DNA of 37,440 nt from Egibacteraceae bacterium (GCA_030446745.1 JAUJMS010000005.1:1-37440), one strand, 5' to 3'. Positions 9,024 through 19,065 are shown, numbered from the stretch's first letter. Numbers and translations: made by a program. The notes: a model not told the origin generated them from the sequence alone.

Positions 9024-9061
9024 GCGACGGTCCGGCGGCGGCTTCCCGGTCGTGAGAACGC

Positions 9062-9090
9062 GAGCGGCCGCCTTCGAGCTGAAGGCGACC
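9062..9090 (-). terminator. Hairpin after the BTRD1-repeat hydrolase gene
   Basis: Arms 9062-9073 (GCGGCCGCCTTC) and 9079-9090 pair at 11 of 12 positions around a 5-nt loop. The hairpin begins about 20 bp past the stop of the hydrolase gene and lies upstream of the ffh promoter. It has no T run, as is usual in GC-rich actinobacteria. Confidence 0.6.
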
Positions 9091-9109
9091 GCCGTGCAAG
9101 CGATGCTGA

Positions 9110-10981
9110 CTACCAGGTCATCAGCGCCTTGCGGATCTCCTCGCGGAACAGCTCGTTGTTCGCCTTGCTGTAGGCGTTGAGGAAGACGGTTTCGGACGAG
9201 CAGCCGAAGCAGGGCACGACCACGTCGCTGATGAACGAGCCGAAGACGTACGTCCGGTTCCGCACGGTCCCTTGCGACTTGACCGGCAAGGTGAGTCGCC
9301 CAGCCTCGCTGCGGACGATCATCCGCGTGCAGTCCGGCGCGCGATCCTGGCAGATGCCGTAGCTGCCGCCCTTCACGCGCCAGCTCGCCTCGTCGATGAA
9401 GGCGTCGGCGATGCCAGACTTGCCGAGTTTGCTCGCCTCGTCCTTGACGATGCCCGCGATCCCCGCGTCGACGGCACCTCCGAACATGCGGTTCCAGAAA
9501 GCGTCGCGGCGGGTGCCCGACAGCAGCGTGCCGCTGTGGACGCCTTCGTAGAGGCGGCCGAGGTCGACCATCGTCGTGTCGTTGCGCAGACCACCGTCGT
9601 ATCCGCAGCCGATGTTCTGACGGACCCGGGTGTTCGTCATCCCGGCGGCGGCGGCGGTCGTGTTCAGTCCCGAGAAACCGCCGTAGCGCAGCGCGACGCC
9701 ACGCGTGGTGCGGTTGTCGGAGTTCACCATCATGGTCTCCAGCGCGTCGCCGAGCTTCATCGTCCGGCGGTTCGCGGCCACTTCGTCACTGGCGATGGGA
9801 CACGCGTTCGACGTGTTCGCGTTGTAGGGGCTGTTGGGGTAGTCGTAGTAGGTGAAGTTCGCGCCGAGCGAGTCGTCCGAACGCAGCGCGCGCAGGTGGT
9901 GCAGCGCCTTCAGCGAACTCGCCGGGTCGATGACCGCCGAGCCGTTGAGGTTGGTCACGACGCTGCCGCCCGCGCGCTTGAGGTACGCGCCGAACACGCC
10001 CTTCGGGTTGCCGTTGGCGTCGAGGAACGTCGGCGCGAACACCTCGCGCATCCGTCGCGTCGCGGCGTTGGCGTTGTCGATCATGACGACCGCGTAGCGC
10101 CGCACGAGCGTCCCAGACACCGGCGTGAGGTACGACTCGACGTCGACGATGCGGGCGCTGAACTGGCCGGCGAGCGCGGCCGCTCGGCTCAGCGACCGCA
10201 GCTCGGTGTAGTACCACCAGGCAAAGGCGTCGGTGCCGGCGTTGCGCACCAGAATGATGTTGAACCTGCCCGACGACGTGCGCTCCAGGTTCACCAGGCG
10301 CCCGCCGAACTCGCGCAGCCGCGTCCCGATCTCGCTCGCCGTCTGCCCGTAGAAGTACTGCCAGGCCTTGGCGTCCGCGCCGGTGTTGGCCACCGCCGCG
10401 ACGGCGTACTTCGTCACGCCGCGCTCTTGGTATTCCTCGAGGTCGAGCAGGCGGTGTCCGCTGGCGGCGACATGGCGGTCGACCTGCGTGGCGCTGACGC
10501 CGTGCAGCCACGACCACGCCCGAGCGGTCGAGCCGCTGTTGGCGACCATGACGACGTTGAAGCGCGTTCCCGCGTCGGTCGCATGGGGGTCGATGTCGAT
10601 CAAGCGCGCGTCGTTGGCCGCGAGCAGGTCGGCGACCTGTGCAGGGGTGCGGCCGACGTACCACCACCATCCGGGGACCGCGTACGCGCCGCGGTTGGCG
10701 ACCATCGTCACCGCCAGCCTGCCGGCGGAGTCCAGGCGCTCGACGTCGGTCAGGCGGGCGTTGTTCTGGCGCAGCTTGGCGCCGACATCCGACACGGTCA
10801 GGCCGGTGTAGGTCCACCACCCGGTCGGGACCGCGACGCTCTTGTCATCCGTGTTCGCGGTCGTGTCCGCCCCCGCGGTCACGGGTGTCAGTCCAGGGAC
10901 AGCGAAGGCGGCGACGAGCAGCACCGCCAGGGGGCGCCGCAGCCAGGCGCGACGCGCGCGCCGCTGATCACAGGTCTTCAT
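9110..10981 (-). CDS. Secreted beta-lactamase-fold serine hydrolase with five BTRD1-like repeats
   Basis: A 623-residue exported protein. The start ATG 10981 has GGGAGAG upstream. The signal peptide includes RRPLAVLLVAAFAVPGL, with likely cleavage after AGA (about residue 38). Residues about 53-305 hold five degenerate repeats of about 50 residues each (pattern: aromatic cluster such as GWWWY, G-x-T, ARL-x-D, then VVMVANSG), matching what I know as bacterial tandem repeat domain 1 (PF17660). The C-terminal half looks like a class A beta-lactamase/transpeptidase fold: SSLK at 355-358 (SxxK), SDN at 421-423, and KGGS at 537-540 as the probable KTG equivalent. Cys394, 459, 544, 551, 591 and 594 could form disulfides. 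Fungal polyglycine hydrolases share this architecture, so a protein or peptide substrate is as likely as a beta-lactam. Intact. Confidence 0.8.
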   Translation of the reverse strand: MKTCDQRRARRAWLRRPLAVLLVAAFAVPGLTPVTAGADTTANTDDKSVAVPTGWWTYTGLTVSDVGAKLRQNNARLTDVERLDSAGRLAVTMVANRGAYAVPGWWWYVGRTPAQVADLLAANDARLIDIDPHATDAGTRFNVVMVANSGSTARAWSWLHGVSATQVDRHVAASGHRLLDLEEYQERGVTKYAVAAVANTGADAKAWQYFYGQTASEIGTRLREFGGRLVNLERTSSGRFNIILVRNAGTDAFAWWYYTELRSLSRAAALAGQFSARIVDVESYLTPVSGTLVRRYAVVMIDNANAATRRMREVFAPTFLDANGNPKGVFGAYLKRAGGSVVTNLNGSAVIDPASSLKALHHLRALRSDDSLGANFTYYDYPNSPYNANTSNACPIASDEVAANRRTMKLGDALETMMVNSDNRTTRGVALRYGGFSGLNTTAAAAGMTNTRVRQNIGCGYDGGLRNDTTMVDLGRLYEGVHSGTLLSGTRRDAFWNRMFGGAVDAGIAGIVKDEASKLGKSGIADAFIDEASWRVKGGSYGICQDRAPDCTRMIVRSEAGRLTLPVKSQGTVRNRTYVFGSFISDVVVPCFGCSSETVFLNAYSKANNELFREEIRKALMTW

Positions 10982-11186
10982 GGTCTCTCCCGCTGAGATG
11001 TCCGGCCGTCGCCGGCAGCCACGCTCGCCGTGGCGATACAGGCCCGCACCCGCCGCAGGACCCACTCCCTCGGCGTGACGTGCAGCGGAACGGTTGTGAT
11101 GTCCGCGCCGGGAGGATGATGCGGACGTGCCGGCGAAGTAGTCGGCACGGCGGGAGACCGCCCGACGACCCAGGGAAGGACCCGAC

Positions 11187-12604
11187 GTGCGCATCCCGGC
11201 CCGCCTCGTAGGCGTGGTCCTCGTGCTCGGACTGCTGCCGCTCGCGGTTCCGGCCGGCGCCGGCGCGCTGCCGCCGGCCGCGGGCCCCGCGGCCTACCGC
11301 GAGTTCACCTACGAGAAGACCCGGGTCGCGATGCGCGACGGCATCGAGTTGTCCGTCGAGTTGTGGCGCCCAGGGAGCGCCAGGACGGTCACGACCTCGT
11401 CGAGTGGCTCGGCACCCGCGACTGGTCCAACGGCAAGGTCGCGATGATGGGGGTCTCCTATCCGGGCACCACGCCCAACGCCGCCGCCGTCGAGCAGCCC
11501 CCGCACCTGGCGACGATCGTGCCGATCTCGGGGATCAGCCGCTGGTGGGGCTACGCCTACCAGCAGGGCACCCGGTCGGTGTACTCCGGGGAGTCGGCCG
11601 ACATCGACCCGCCGTCGGACACGCCGACCGACTTCCAGTACGGCTACGGCTTCCTCCCGCCGCCGGACCCGGCGGCGTCGTCAAAGCCGGAGCAGCTGGC
11701 GATGCGCTGGACGCTGTGCGACCGCGTCGAGCAGACCCTCCACGGCTACGCCACCCAGCCGGACTACGACGCGTTCTGGCGCGAGCGTGACTACCTCGCG
11801 CTCGCCGACCGGGTGCAGGTGCCGGTGCTCGTCAGCCACGGCCAGCTCGACTACAACGTCAAGACCTGGGAGGGCACGGCCTGGTACGAGGCGCTCGACG
11901 TGCCCAAGGCGATGGTGCTCGGCCAGTGGGCCCACGCGTCGCCGCGTGGGCGCTACCCCGACTGGGACAAGTTCCTGGACCGCTGGTTCGAGCGTTGGCT
12001 GTACGGCGTCGACAACGGCGTCGAGAACGAGCCGCCGGTACGGGTCCAGACCAACGACAACCGCTGGCACCTCCAGCACGACTGGGGCGCCACCGCGACG
12101 ACGCCGCGCTCGCTGCCGCTGACCGGGGGCGACGTCCGCTACTTCGACGACGGCGCGCTGACCGAGTCCGAGATGCTGCGCGGGATCGGGCTGGGCACCC
12201 GCTTCACCCGGGTGACCGTGCCGAACTCGTCGGGGCTGCGCTTCAGCGGCCGGCCGGTGCTGCACCTGTCCGCCACCAGCGACGCCCCGAGCACCCACTT
12301 CGTCGCGGTGCTGTGCGACGTCGGTGCCGACGGCGTCTGCAAGGTCGTCTCGCGCGCTTTTCTCAACGCCCGCTACCGCGACACGCTCGAGCACGGCAGC
12401 GACCTCGTGCCGGGCGGCCGGTACCGCTACCAGCTCGAGTTCATCGACAAGGACTACGTCGTCGCCCCCGATCGCCACCTCGAGCTGCTGATCGCCTCGT
12501 CGTCGACGACGAGGGTCGCGTCCGACGAGCGGCGCGCCGCCAACATCCTCCACCTCGCCGAGTCGAGCCTGCAGCTGCCGATCTACACACCCAGCGCCGG
12601 ATGA
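11187..12604 (+). CDS. Secreted CocE/NonD-type hydrolase with internal deletion and frame change
   Basis: This is an alpha/beta hydrolase of the X-Pro dipeptidyl-peptidase/cocaine-esterase family. GTG 11187 has GGAAGGA upstream. The signal peptide includes LVGVVLVLGLLPLAVPAGAG. The start of the domain is YEKTRVAMRDGIELSVELWRP; then at about 11370-11385 the sequence jumps, out of frame, to RQDGHDLVEWLGT. Homologues have roughly 60-90 residues in between, including the first strands and the RGTGxSxG stretch, so a fragment is missing. The triad is visible downstream: Ser in GVSYPGTT, Asp in GQLDYNV, His in GQWAHASPRG. The C-terminal jelly-roll domain (VPNSSGLRFSGRPVLHLS) is complete. It is coupled by ATGA to the next gene and is divergent from the BTRD1 hydrolase, 205 bp away. 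Confidence 0.8.
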
Positions 12605-13230
12605 CCGGATGGGCGACGCCCGACGTCGCGCTGCTCGACGCCTTCGTCGCCGTGGCGGCGGCACGGGCGTTGCCGGACGTGCTGGAGCGCGCCGTCGACG
12701 TCGCCCGTCAGTGGACCGACGCGGGCGACAGCGCGGCGGTCGGGGTCGACGAACGCGGCGCGGTCGCTGTGTTCGTGGACCGGGGTCTGAGCCGCGCGCT
12801 GCTCGACGCGCCGACGGCCGACGCCGACGTGCGGGCCGTGGTCGCCGCCGCGCGCGCCATCCTCCGGCCGGGCTTCCTCGGCGTTCCCGTCGTCGTCGAC
12901 GGACAGGTCCGGGCAGCGCTGTACCTGACGAAGCCGACGGGCGGCGCCCCGGTCGGTTCGGCCGACGAGCAGTTCGTCACCGTCGTCGCCGACCAGGCCG
13001 CAGTGGCGCTGGCGGCCGCCGGGCGTCGTGACGCTGTGGCGCGCGCGTCGCACGACCTGCGCACGCCGCTGACCTCGATCCGCGCGGCGACGTCGATGCT
13101 GCAGACGTACTGGGCGAGCGCCGCCGACGAGCGCAAGCTGCGCCTCGTGACGGTCATCGACGAGCAGGCCCAGCGCCTGACCGTGCTGCTCGACGAGCTG
13201 CTGCCCTCCGGGTCGGCGCCGACACGCTGA
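12601..13230 (+). CDS. GAF-HisKA protein lacking a kinase ATPase domain
   Basis: A 209-residue protein whose ATG overlaps the CocE stop (ATGA). Residues about 5-140 look like a GAF sensor domain (GVPVVVDGQVRAALYLTKP, DEQFVTVVADQAAVALAAA). Residues about 141-200 are a HisKA dimerisation helix pair with the phospho-acceptor histidine at 151 in ARASHDLRTPLTSIRAA, followed by VIDEQAQRLTVLLDELL. It then stops after SGSAPTR. There is no N, G1, F or G2 box, and the convergent WYL gene ends 13 nt later, so no HATPase domain can follow. It may act as a phosphotransfer or dimerisation partner, or be a truncated kinase; the sequence cannot decide. No response regulator is nearby. Confidence 0.75.
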   Translation: MTGWATPDVALLDAFVAVAAARALPDVLERAVDVARQWTDAGDSAAVGVDERGAVAVFVDRGLSRALLDAPTADADVRAVVAAARAILRPGFLGVPVVVDGQVRAALYLTKPTGGAPVGSADEQFVTVVADQAAVALAAAGRRDAVARASHDLRTPLTSIRAATSMLQTYWASAADERKLRLVTVIDEQAQRLTVLLDELLPSGSAPTR

Positions 13231-13257
13231 CGCCGCGCGGCGTCACGCTTCGGCGTG
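13228..13257. terminator. Bidirectional terminator holding both stop codons
   Basis: 13228-13245 is a perfect 18-bp palindrome (half TGACGCCGC). Its ends are the TGA of the GAF-HisKA gene on the plus strand and the TGA of the WYL gene on the minus strand. It overlaps a second hairpin at 13244-13257, CACGC-TTCG-GCGTG, with a stable UUCG-type tetraloop on the plus strand. Confidence 0.6.
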
Positions 13258-14130
13258 CTCGACGGCGTCGGGCAGCAGGCGGGCGTGGCCGATGCGATCG
13301 ACGGCGAAGGTCCGCTCCCCCGCCCGCAGGTGGCAGTAGCCGCGGAGCAGGTCGTCGCGGAACCCCCACGGGTCGACGACCCGGTCGGTCGCGGCGCCGC
13401 CGCGCGACGAGGCGAAGTAGCGCAGGCGCACCTGCCGCCGCTCCGCGACGGCGCGATCGAGCAGCGTGCGGATCGCTCGTGGCCCGACGGCGTCCTCGGC
13501 GGTGCCCGGCAGGGCCGGCGCGATCGGGTCGGTCACGATGGCCCCGTCGTCCAGGCGCACCCCCGCGGCACGCAGCGCGGCCGTCACCGCGTCGGCGTCC
13601 AGCGGCGACACGGCGACCGTCGGCGCGACGGCCCGCAGGCCGGCGGCGGCGACGGTGAGCGAACGGTCCAGCGCCTCGGCGGGCGCCACGACGACGCAGC
13701 CGGCCCCCTCGATGCGCACCGCCGCCTCAGTGGCGGTCGCGACGGTCGTCAGGCCCAGCGTCAGGTCGGCGAACCCCTCGCGCGCTTCGGTCACCGCGTG
13801 GACGCGCCCGTCGTCGCCGACGAGTACGAGGGCGCGGGCCTGCAACCAGTCCAACGGCGGCGGCAGTCGCCCGTGCCCCCACCAGCCCCGCCCGAGCAGC
13901 TCCTCGACGGCGGCCGGCCCGTCGGCGACGAGCCGCAGGTACGCGACGCGCGCCGCCGGCGGCGCGCCGTCGACGGTCGAACGGACCGTGCCGTCGCGAC
14001 GCAGCACGTCGCGCAGCGCTCGTTGGGCTGGCACCCGCGCCACGGGGACGTCGGCGACGCCGAGCAGGCGCAGGGCTTCGCGCACCTCGTCGAGGCCGAG
14101 CCGGTCGACCCCTGTCGCGACGCGCGACAC
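13243..14130 (-). CDS. WYL-domain protein, probable transcriptional regulator
   Basis: A complete 295-residue protein. The C-terminal 80 residues match a WYL domain: RRQVRLRYFASSRGGAAT, DRVVDPWGFRDDLLRGYCHL and RTFAVDRIGHARLL. The N-terminal part (VDRLGLDEVREALRLLGVAD) is helical, and a central region (LQARALVLVGDDGRVHAVTE) resembles the helicase-C-like domains seen in actinobacterial WYL proteins. WYL domains bind nucleic-acid or nucleotide ligands in regulators. The GTG start at 14130 sits 1 nt after the ftsY stop, so it is co-transcribed with ftsY. The target genes are unknown. Confidence 0.8.
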   Translation of the reverse strand: MSRVATGVDRLGLDEVREALRLLGVADVPVARVPAQRALRDVLRRDGTVRSTVDGAPPAARVAYLRLVADGPAAVEELLGRGWWGHGRLPPPLDWLQARALVLVGDDGRVHAVTEAREGFADLTLGLTTVATATEAAVRIEGAGCVVVAPAEALDRSLTVAAAGLRAVAPTVAVSPLDADAVTAALRAAGVRLDDGAIVTDPIAPALPGTAEDAVGPRAIRTLLDRAVAERRQVRLRYFASSRGGAATDRVVDPWGFRDDLLRGYCHLRAGERTFAVDRIGHARLLPDAVEHAEA

Positions 14131-14131
14131 G

Positions 14132-15440
14132 TCAGCGCTCTCCCGCGGCGCGGTCCTCAGCGTCGGGCGTGTCGCCGTCGCCGGCGGCGGTGGCGAACAG
14201 CGCGTCGACGAAGGCGTCGGGGTCGAAGTCGGCGAGGTCGTCGACGTCCTCGCCGAGGCCGACGAGCTTCACTGGGATGCCGAGCTGGCGCTGGATCGCG
14301 ACGACGATGCCGCCCTTGGCGGTGCCGTCGAGCTTGGTGAGCACGATGCCGGTGACGTCGACCGCCTCGAGGAACGCCTTCGCCTGCGCGAGCCCGTTCT
14401 GCCCGGTCGTCGCGTCGAGCACCAGGAGCACCTCGTCGCACGGGCCGGCTTCGCGCTCCAGTACCCGCTTGACCTTCGACAGCTCGGCCATCAGCGCGGT
14501 CTTGTTCTGCAACCGGCCGGCGGTGTCGACGACCAGCAGGTCGGCGCCGGCGGCGGAGGCGGCCTGCCAGCCGTCGAAGGCCACCGCCGCTGGATCCGCA
14601 CCCGGCCCCTGCCGGACGACACGCGCCCCGGCCCGCTCGCCCCACAGCTCCAGCTGCTCGGCGGCGGCGGCGCGGAAGGTGTCGGCTGCGGCGAGCACGA
14701 CACGGTCGCCGTGCCGTACGGAGCGGGCAGCGAGCTTGCCGATCGAGGTCGTCTTCCCGGTCCCGTTGACGCCGGTGACCAGCCACACGCTCGTCGCGCC
14801 GTCGGCGCAGCGGTGCAGCGTCCGGTCGGCGACCGACAGCTCGAGGCGCAGCACCTCTTTGAGCAGCGCGAGCGCCTCCTCGCCGGTGCGCACGCCCTCC
14901 TCTTTCGCCCGGGCGCGCAGCCCGGCGACGATCTCCAGCGTCGCCTCGACGCCGACGTCGGCCGCGATGAGCGACTCCTCCAGCTCGTCCCACGCCTCGT
15001 CGCTGACGCCGCGGCGGAAGATGCCCACGACCGTCGTGCCCATCCCGGTGCGGGCGCGGCCGAGCCGGCGGCGGAACCGCTCGCGGGTCGTCAGCGGGGG
15101 CGGCGGCTCGGCCGGGAGCGCCGGGGCCTCGGCCGGCGCGGCGGGCGCGGTCGGCTCCTCCGGTGGAGCCGGCACGGCGCGCTGCCTCGACCGGGGGCGC
15201 CGGCGCCTCGGGCGCCGCGAGCGCCGGGTCGGCGAGGTCGACGTCGAGGGGCGGCGCAACGGTGTCGGCCTCGGCGGGCGGCGCTTCGGTCAGCACCGGG
15301 GCGCGGGACTCGACCTCGTCAAGCGTCTGAGCGTCCAGCGGCGGCCGCGGCCGCCGCCGCGTCGACACCAGCCCGACGAGCAGCACGACGACGAGCAGCA
15401 GCACGACGGCGCCGGCGACGAGGATCTCGACCAGTCCCAT
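14132..15440 (-). CDS. ftsY: Signal recognition particle receptor FtsY, one frameshift
   Basis: FtsY is the membrane-associated SRP receptor GTPase. ATG 15440 begins MGLVEILVAGAVVLLLVVVL, an N-terminal membrane anchor, followed by an acidic, Ala/Pro-rich linker. A frame change near 15180-15190 inside this linker joins it to the NG domain. Motifs are G1 TGVNGTGKTTSIGKLA, DTFRAAAAEQL, G3 VVDTAGRLQNK, G4 LTKLDGTAKGG and VGLGEDVDDLADFD. The core is intact at about 435 residues after correction. It lies downstream of smc with its own leaderless-type promoter, and just upstream of the WYL gene. Confidence 0.93.
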
Positions 15441-15452
15441 ACCGGCAGCGTA
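15441..15452 (-). promoter_or_regulatory. Leaderless-type -10 for ftsY
   Basis: On the minus strand TACGCT (15452-15447) is followed by 6 nt (GCCGGT) and the ATG at 15440, with no Shine-Dalgarno sequence. The spacing fits transcription starting on the start codon. Confidence 0.5.
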
Positions 15453-15515
15453 ACGCGCGACATCCGCTGCACCGGGACGGTCGGATGTGACCCTCGCGGT
15501 CGAGCGAGTGCTGCG

Positions 15516-18500
15516 TCAGCGCGGCGCGGGCACCGCCTCGCGGAGCCGCTGGGACACCACGGTCGAGACACCGTCGCCCCGCATGGACACGCCGTACAGG
15601 GCGTCGGCGACCTCCATCGTGCGCTTCTGGTGGGTGATGACGATCAGCTGGCTGGCGCCCCGGAACTCGTCGAGAACGTCGAGCAGCCGCTGGAGGTTGA
15701 TGTCGTCGAGCGCCGCCTCGACCTCGTCGAGCACGTAGAACGGCGACGGGCGCGCGGCGAAGATCGCGAACAGCACCGCCAGCGCGGTCAGCGACCGCTC
15801 GCCGCCCGACAGCAGCGACAGGCGCTTGACCCGCTTGCCGGGGGGGCGGGCCTCGACGTCGACGCCGGCGGTGAGCAGGTCGTCGGCGTCGGTGAGCACC
15901 AGGCGGCCCTCGCCGCCGGGGAACAGCAGTGGGAAGATCCGCTCGAACTGCGCGGCGACGTCTGTGAAGGCGGCGGCGAAGATCTCGCGGATGCGGTCGT
16001 CGACGGCGGCCACCACGGTCAGCAGGTCCTGCTTGGAGGCGCGCAGATCCGCCAGCTGCCCGGTGAGAAACGCATGCCGCTCCTCGAGCTGGTGGAACTC
16101 CTCCAGCGCCAGCGGGTTGACGCTGCCGAGCAGCCCGATCTTGCGCAGGAGGCGCTCCTCGTCCTCGGCGAGCACCGCGTCACGGTCGGGGCCGCCGCCC
16201 AGCGGGGCCTCTTCGCCGCCCGCGGCGCGGGCCGCGGCGAGCGCCACGTCGGGTTCCAGGCCGAAGTCGTCGCGCAGCCTGGCGGCGACCGCGTCGACGG
16301 CGTGGCGCAGCTCCTGACGGGCCAGCGCCTCGCGGTGCCCCTGCTCGCGAACGTCCGCGAGCGCAGCCTCGCGGTCGCGCAGCTCGGCGCGCACGACGCC
16401 GAGCCGGCGCTGCTGCGCGCTCCGCGCCTCCTCCACGCGGTCGCGCTCGGCGAGAGCGGCGGCCAGCGAGGCCTCCGCCCGCGTCATGGCGGCGCCGGTG
16501 ACCGTGGCGAGCTGCTCGCACCGGGCGACCGCCGCGAGACGCGCACGGCGGCGGGCCTCGCGCTCGGCGAGGCGGCGTTCGACCTCGTCGGCCTCGCGCT
16601 CCAGCCCTGCGGCCCGCCGCGCCACCTCGTCGGCCTGCTGGTCGACCGCACTCGCGTCCAGCCGCGCCTGCACCTCGGCTTCGCGGGCATCGACGAGGCG
16701 ATCGTCGAGCCGTTCCGCCTCGAGGTCCGGACCGTCGGCGTCCGGACCGATCGGCTCGACACCGCGTCCCTCCAGCAGCGCCAACCGTTCGCGCTGCGCC
16801 GCGAGCTCGCGCCGCAGGTCGGCCTGCTGACCGGTCAGCAGGTCCAGCTCGCCGGCGCTGGTCGCGAGTTCCTTGCCCAGGCGGTGGAGCCGCTCGGCTG
16901 CGGCGGTGAGCAGGCTGTCGGACTCCTGCATCTGCGCGGTCGCCGCGTCGAGCTCACGGCGGGCGGCGACGAGGTCGCGGTCCGCGTCGGCGACCTGGCG
17001 GTGCGCTCGCAGCAGCTCGTCGGCGACGACGGCGAGTTCGGCCTCCGCTTGCTCCGCCGCGGCCCGCGACAGGACCGCGCTGGGCGACGCGGCCGAGCCT
17101 CCCGCCCAACCGCGCGGACCGGCGACCTCGCCGGCGCGCGTGACGAACGCCAGACCCGGAAAGCGCGGGGCGAGCGTCGCCGCGACGTCCAGGTCAGCGA
17201 CGACGTAGACGCCGGCGAGGGCGGCGGTCAGCGCGGCGACGACCCCAGCGTCCGCGTCCAGCGCCTCGACGAGGGGGCGCGCGCCGAGATCGGACAGGTC
17301 CGCCGAGGTTTCCGTCGCGCCGGGGGAGGGATCGCTGACGAGCAGCAGCACCCGGCCGGACTCGCGGCTGCGCACGAAGCCGATCGCGGCGACCGCCGCC
17401 TCGGGCGCCGCCACCACGAGGGCGTCGCCGAGCGGGCCGAGCGCGGCGGCGACCGCCTTCGCCATCCCGTCAGCGACGCGGACGTGGTCCGCCAAGGGCC
17501 CGACGACGCCGCCGACCTCGCCGGTCGCAGCGGCCGCGACAAGGGCGGCCGCCCCCTCCGTCGCTTCGCGCGACGCCGCGTGGAGCGCGTCGGCACGCGC
17601 CTCGAGTGACGCGCGACGGCGCTCCAGCTCACGCTCGCGTAGGGCCGCGGCGTCCGCGGCGGCCTGGCGCCGCGCCACCACCGCCTCGGCGGCGTCCAGC
17701 TGCTCAGCCAGCGTGCCCGCCGCCCGGTCGACCCGCTGGATCTCGGCTTGCACGGCGGTGCGGTCGGCGTGCAACTCGTCGCGCCGAGCGGTGACGCCCG
17801 AGACCTGCGCGGCGAGCCTGCCTTCCTCGCCGGCGGCCTGCGCCAGCGACGAACGCAGGGCGGACACCTCACCCTCCCACCGCAGGAGCCGCTCGCGGGC
17901 CGCGGCCCGCCGGCGCGCCTCCGCGGCCGCGGCCTGCTCGTAGGCCCGGCGGGCGTGCTCCGCGTCACGGCGGGCCGCCGTGGCCGCGGCCAGCGCCGCA
18001 GCGGCCGCGGCGCGACGGTGCTCCAGCGCCGTCAGCTCGTCGCGCTCCGTGGCGGCTCGGGCGCGAAGCTCCGCCGGATCGCGACCGGCGACCGGCTCCT
18101 CCGCCGCCTCCGACAGCCCCCGCCGCCGCTCCGCGATGCGCTCCCCGAGACCGCGTGGTAACGCTCGACGAGGTTCGCCAACCGAAAGTGGGTCTCGGTG
18201 GCCGTCCGTGCCGCCGGCGCGAGGTCGGCGAGCGCGCGCTCCACGTCCGCCTCGGCGTCGCGCTGCCGCGACCGTCTCCTCGAGCTGCGCCAGGCGGGCG
18301 GCCGCATGCTCACCCGCCGCCGCCTCGGCCTCCCAGCGCACCTTCAGCGCATCGAACTCCCGCAGCGCGCGGACGATGCGCACCTCGCGCAGACGCGCCT
18401 GGAGCTCGGCGTGTTTCGCGGCTGCCTCGGCCTGGCGCTCGAGCGGTCGCAGCGTGCGGCGCAACTCGCGGACCACGTCGGTGAGCCGCTCGACGTGGCT

Positions 18501-19053
18501 GTCCATCTGCGCGAGCTTGCGCACCGCGCGCTCCTTGCGGCGGCGGTGCTTGAGGATGCCGGCGGCCTCCTCGATGAACGCCCGGCGCTCCTCGGGCCGA
18601 GCGTTGAGCACAGCGTCAAGGCGGCCCTGCCCGACGATGGTGTGGTGCTCGCGCCCGAGCCCGGTGTCGGACAGCAGTTCCTGCACGTCGAGCAGCCGGC
18701 AGGCGACGTTGTTGATCGCGTAGTCGTTCTCGCCCGACGCGAACATCGCCCGCGAGACGGTGACCTCGCTGAACTCGATCGGCAGCGTGCCGGCGGTGTT
18801 GTCGATCGTGATCTCGACCGAGGCCGTCCCAACGCGGGGCGCCCCGGGGCGCCGGCGAAGATCACGTCGGCCATCGACCCCCGCGCAGGGTCTTGGCCGA
18901 CGCGGTGCCGAGAACCCAGGCGAGCGCGTCGACGATGTTGGACTTGCCGGAGCCGTTGGGGCCGACGATGACCGTGATCCCCGGCTCGAACGTCAGCGCG
19001 GTCTTCTCGGCGAACGACTTAAAGCCGCGCAGCGTGAGCGACTTGAGGAACAC
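15516..19053 (-). CDS. smc: Chromosome segregation ATPase SMC, frameshifted near N-terminus
   Basis: SMC is the condensin-type chromosome organiser. The start GTG 19053 ([20 protein letters not shown]) leads to Walker [17 protein letters not shown]. After KTLRGG the frame changes near 18885 (a G run one base short), continues [17 protein letters not shown], shifts again near 18840, and resumes [21 protein letters not shown] further out-of-frame stretch lies at about 18250-18150 in the coiled coil. The rest is continuous: coiled coils, the hinge (about 17550-17080, with [10 protein letters not shown]), a second coiled coil, the ABC signature [19 protein letters not shown] and Walker [15 protein letters not shown]. 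About 1,179 residues, normal for the family. Located between the small coiled-coil gene and ftsY. Confidence 0.93.
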
Positions 19054-19065
19054 CGCGCGAGTCTA
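19054..19065 (-). promoter_or_regulatory. Leaderless-type -10 for smc
   Basis: Minus-strand TAGACT (19065-19060), then 6 nt (CGCGCG), then the GTG start at 19053. There is no ribosome binding site, so smc may be transcribed separately from the small gene 57 bp upstream. Confidence 0.5.

Noticed and set aside
6851-9055. Long plus-strand open frame opposite ffh and the ABC ATPase
   Set aside because: It is a shadow of two well-supported minus-strand genes.
14169-17609. Very long plus-strand open frame of over 1,100 codons opposite smc and ftsY
   Set aside because: It is antisense to strongly conserved genes, has no recognisable domain and biased composition; such frames are expected at this GC content.
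18840-18890. Programmed frameshifting in smc
   Set aside because: There is no slippery heptamer or conserved signal, the shifts are single-base losses in G or GC runs, and similar shifts occur in many unrelated genes here.
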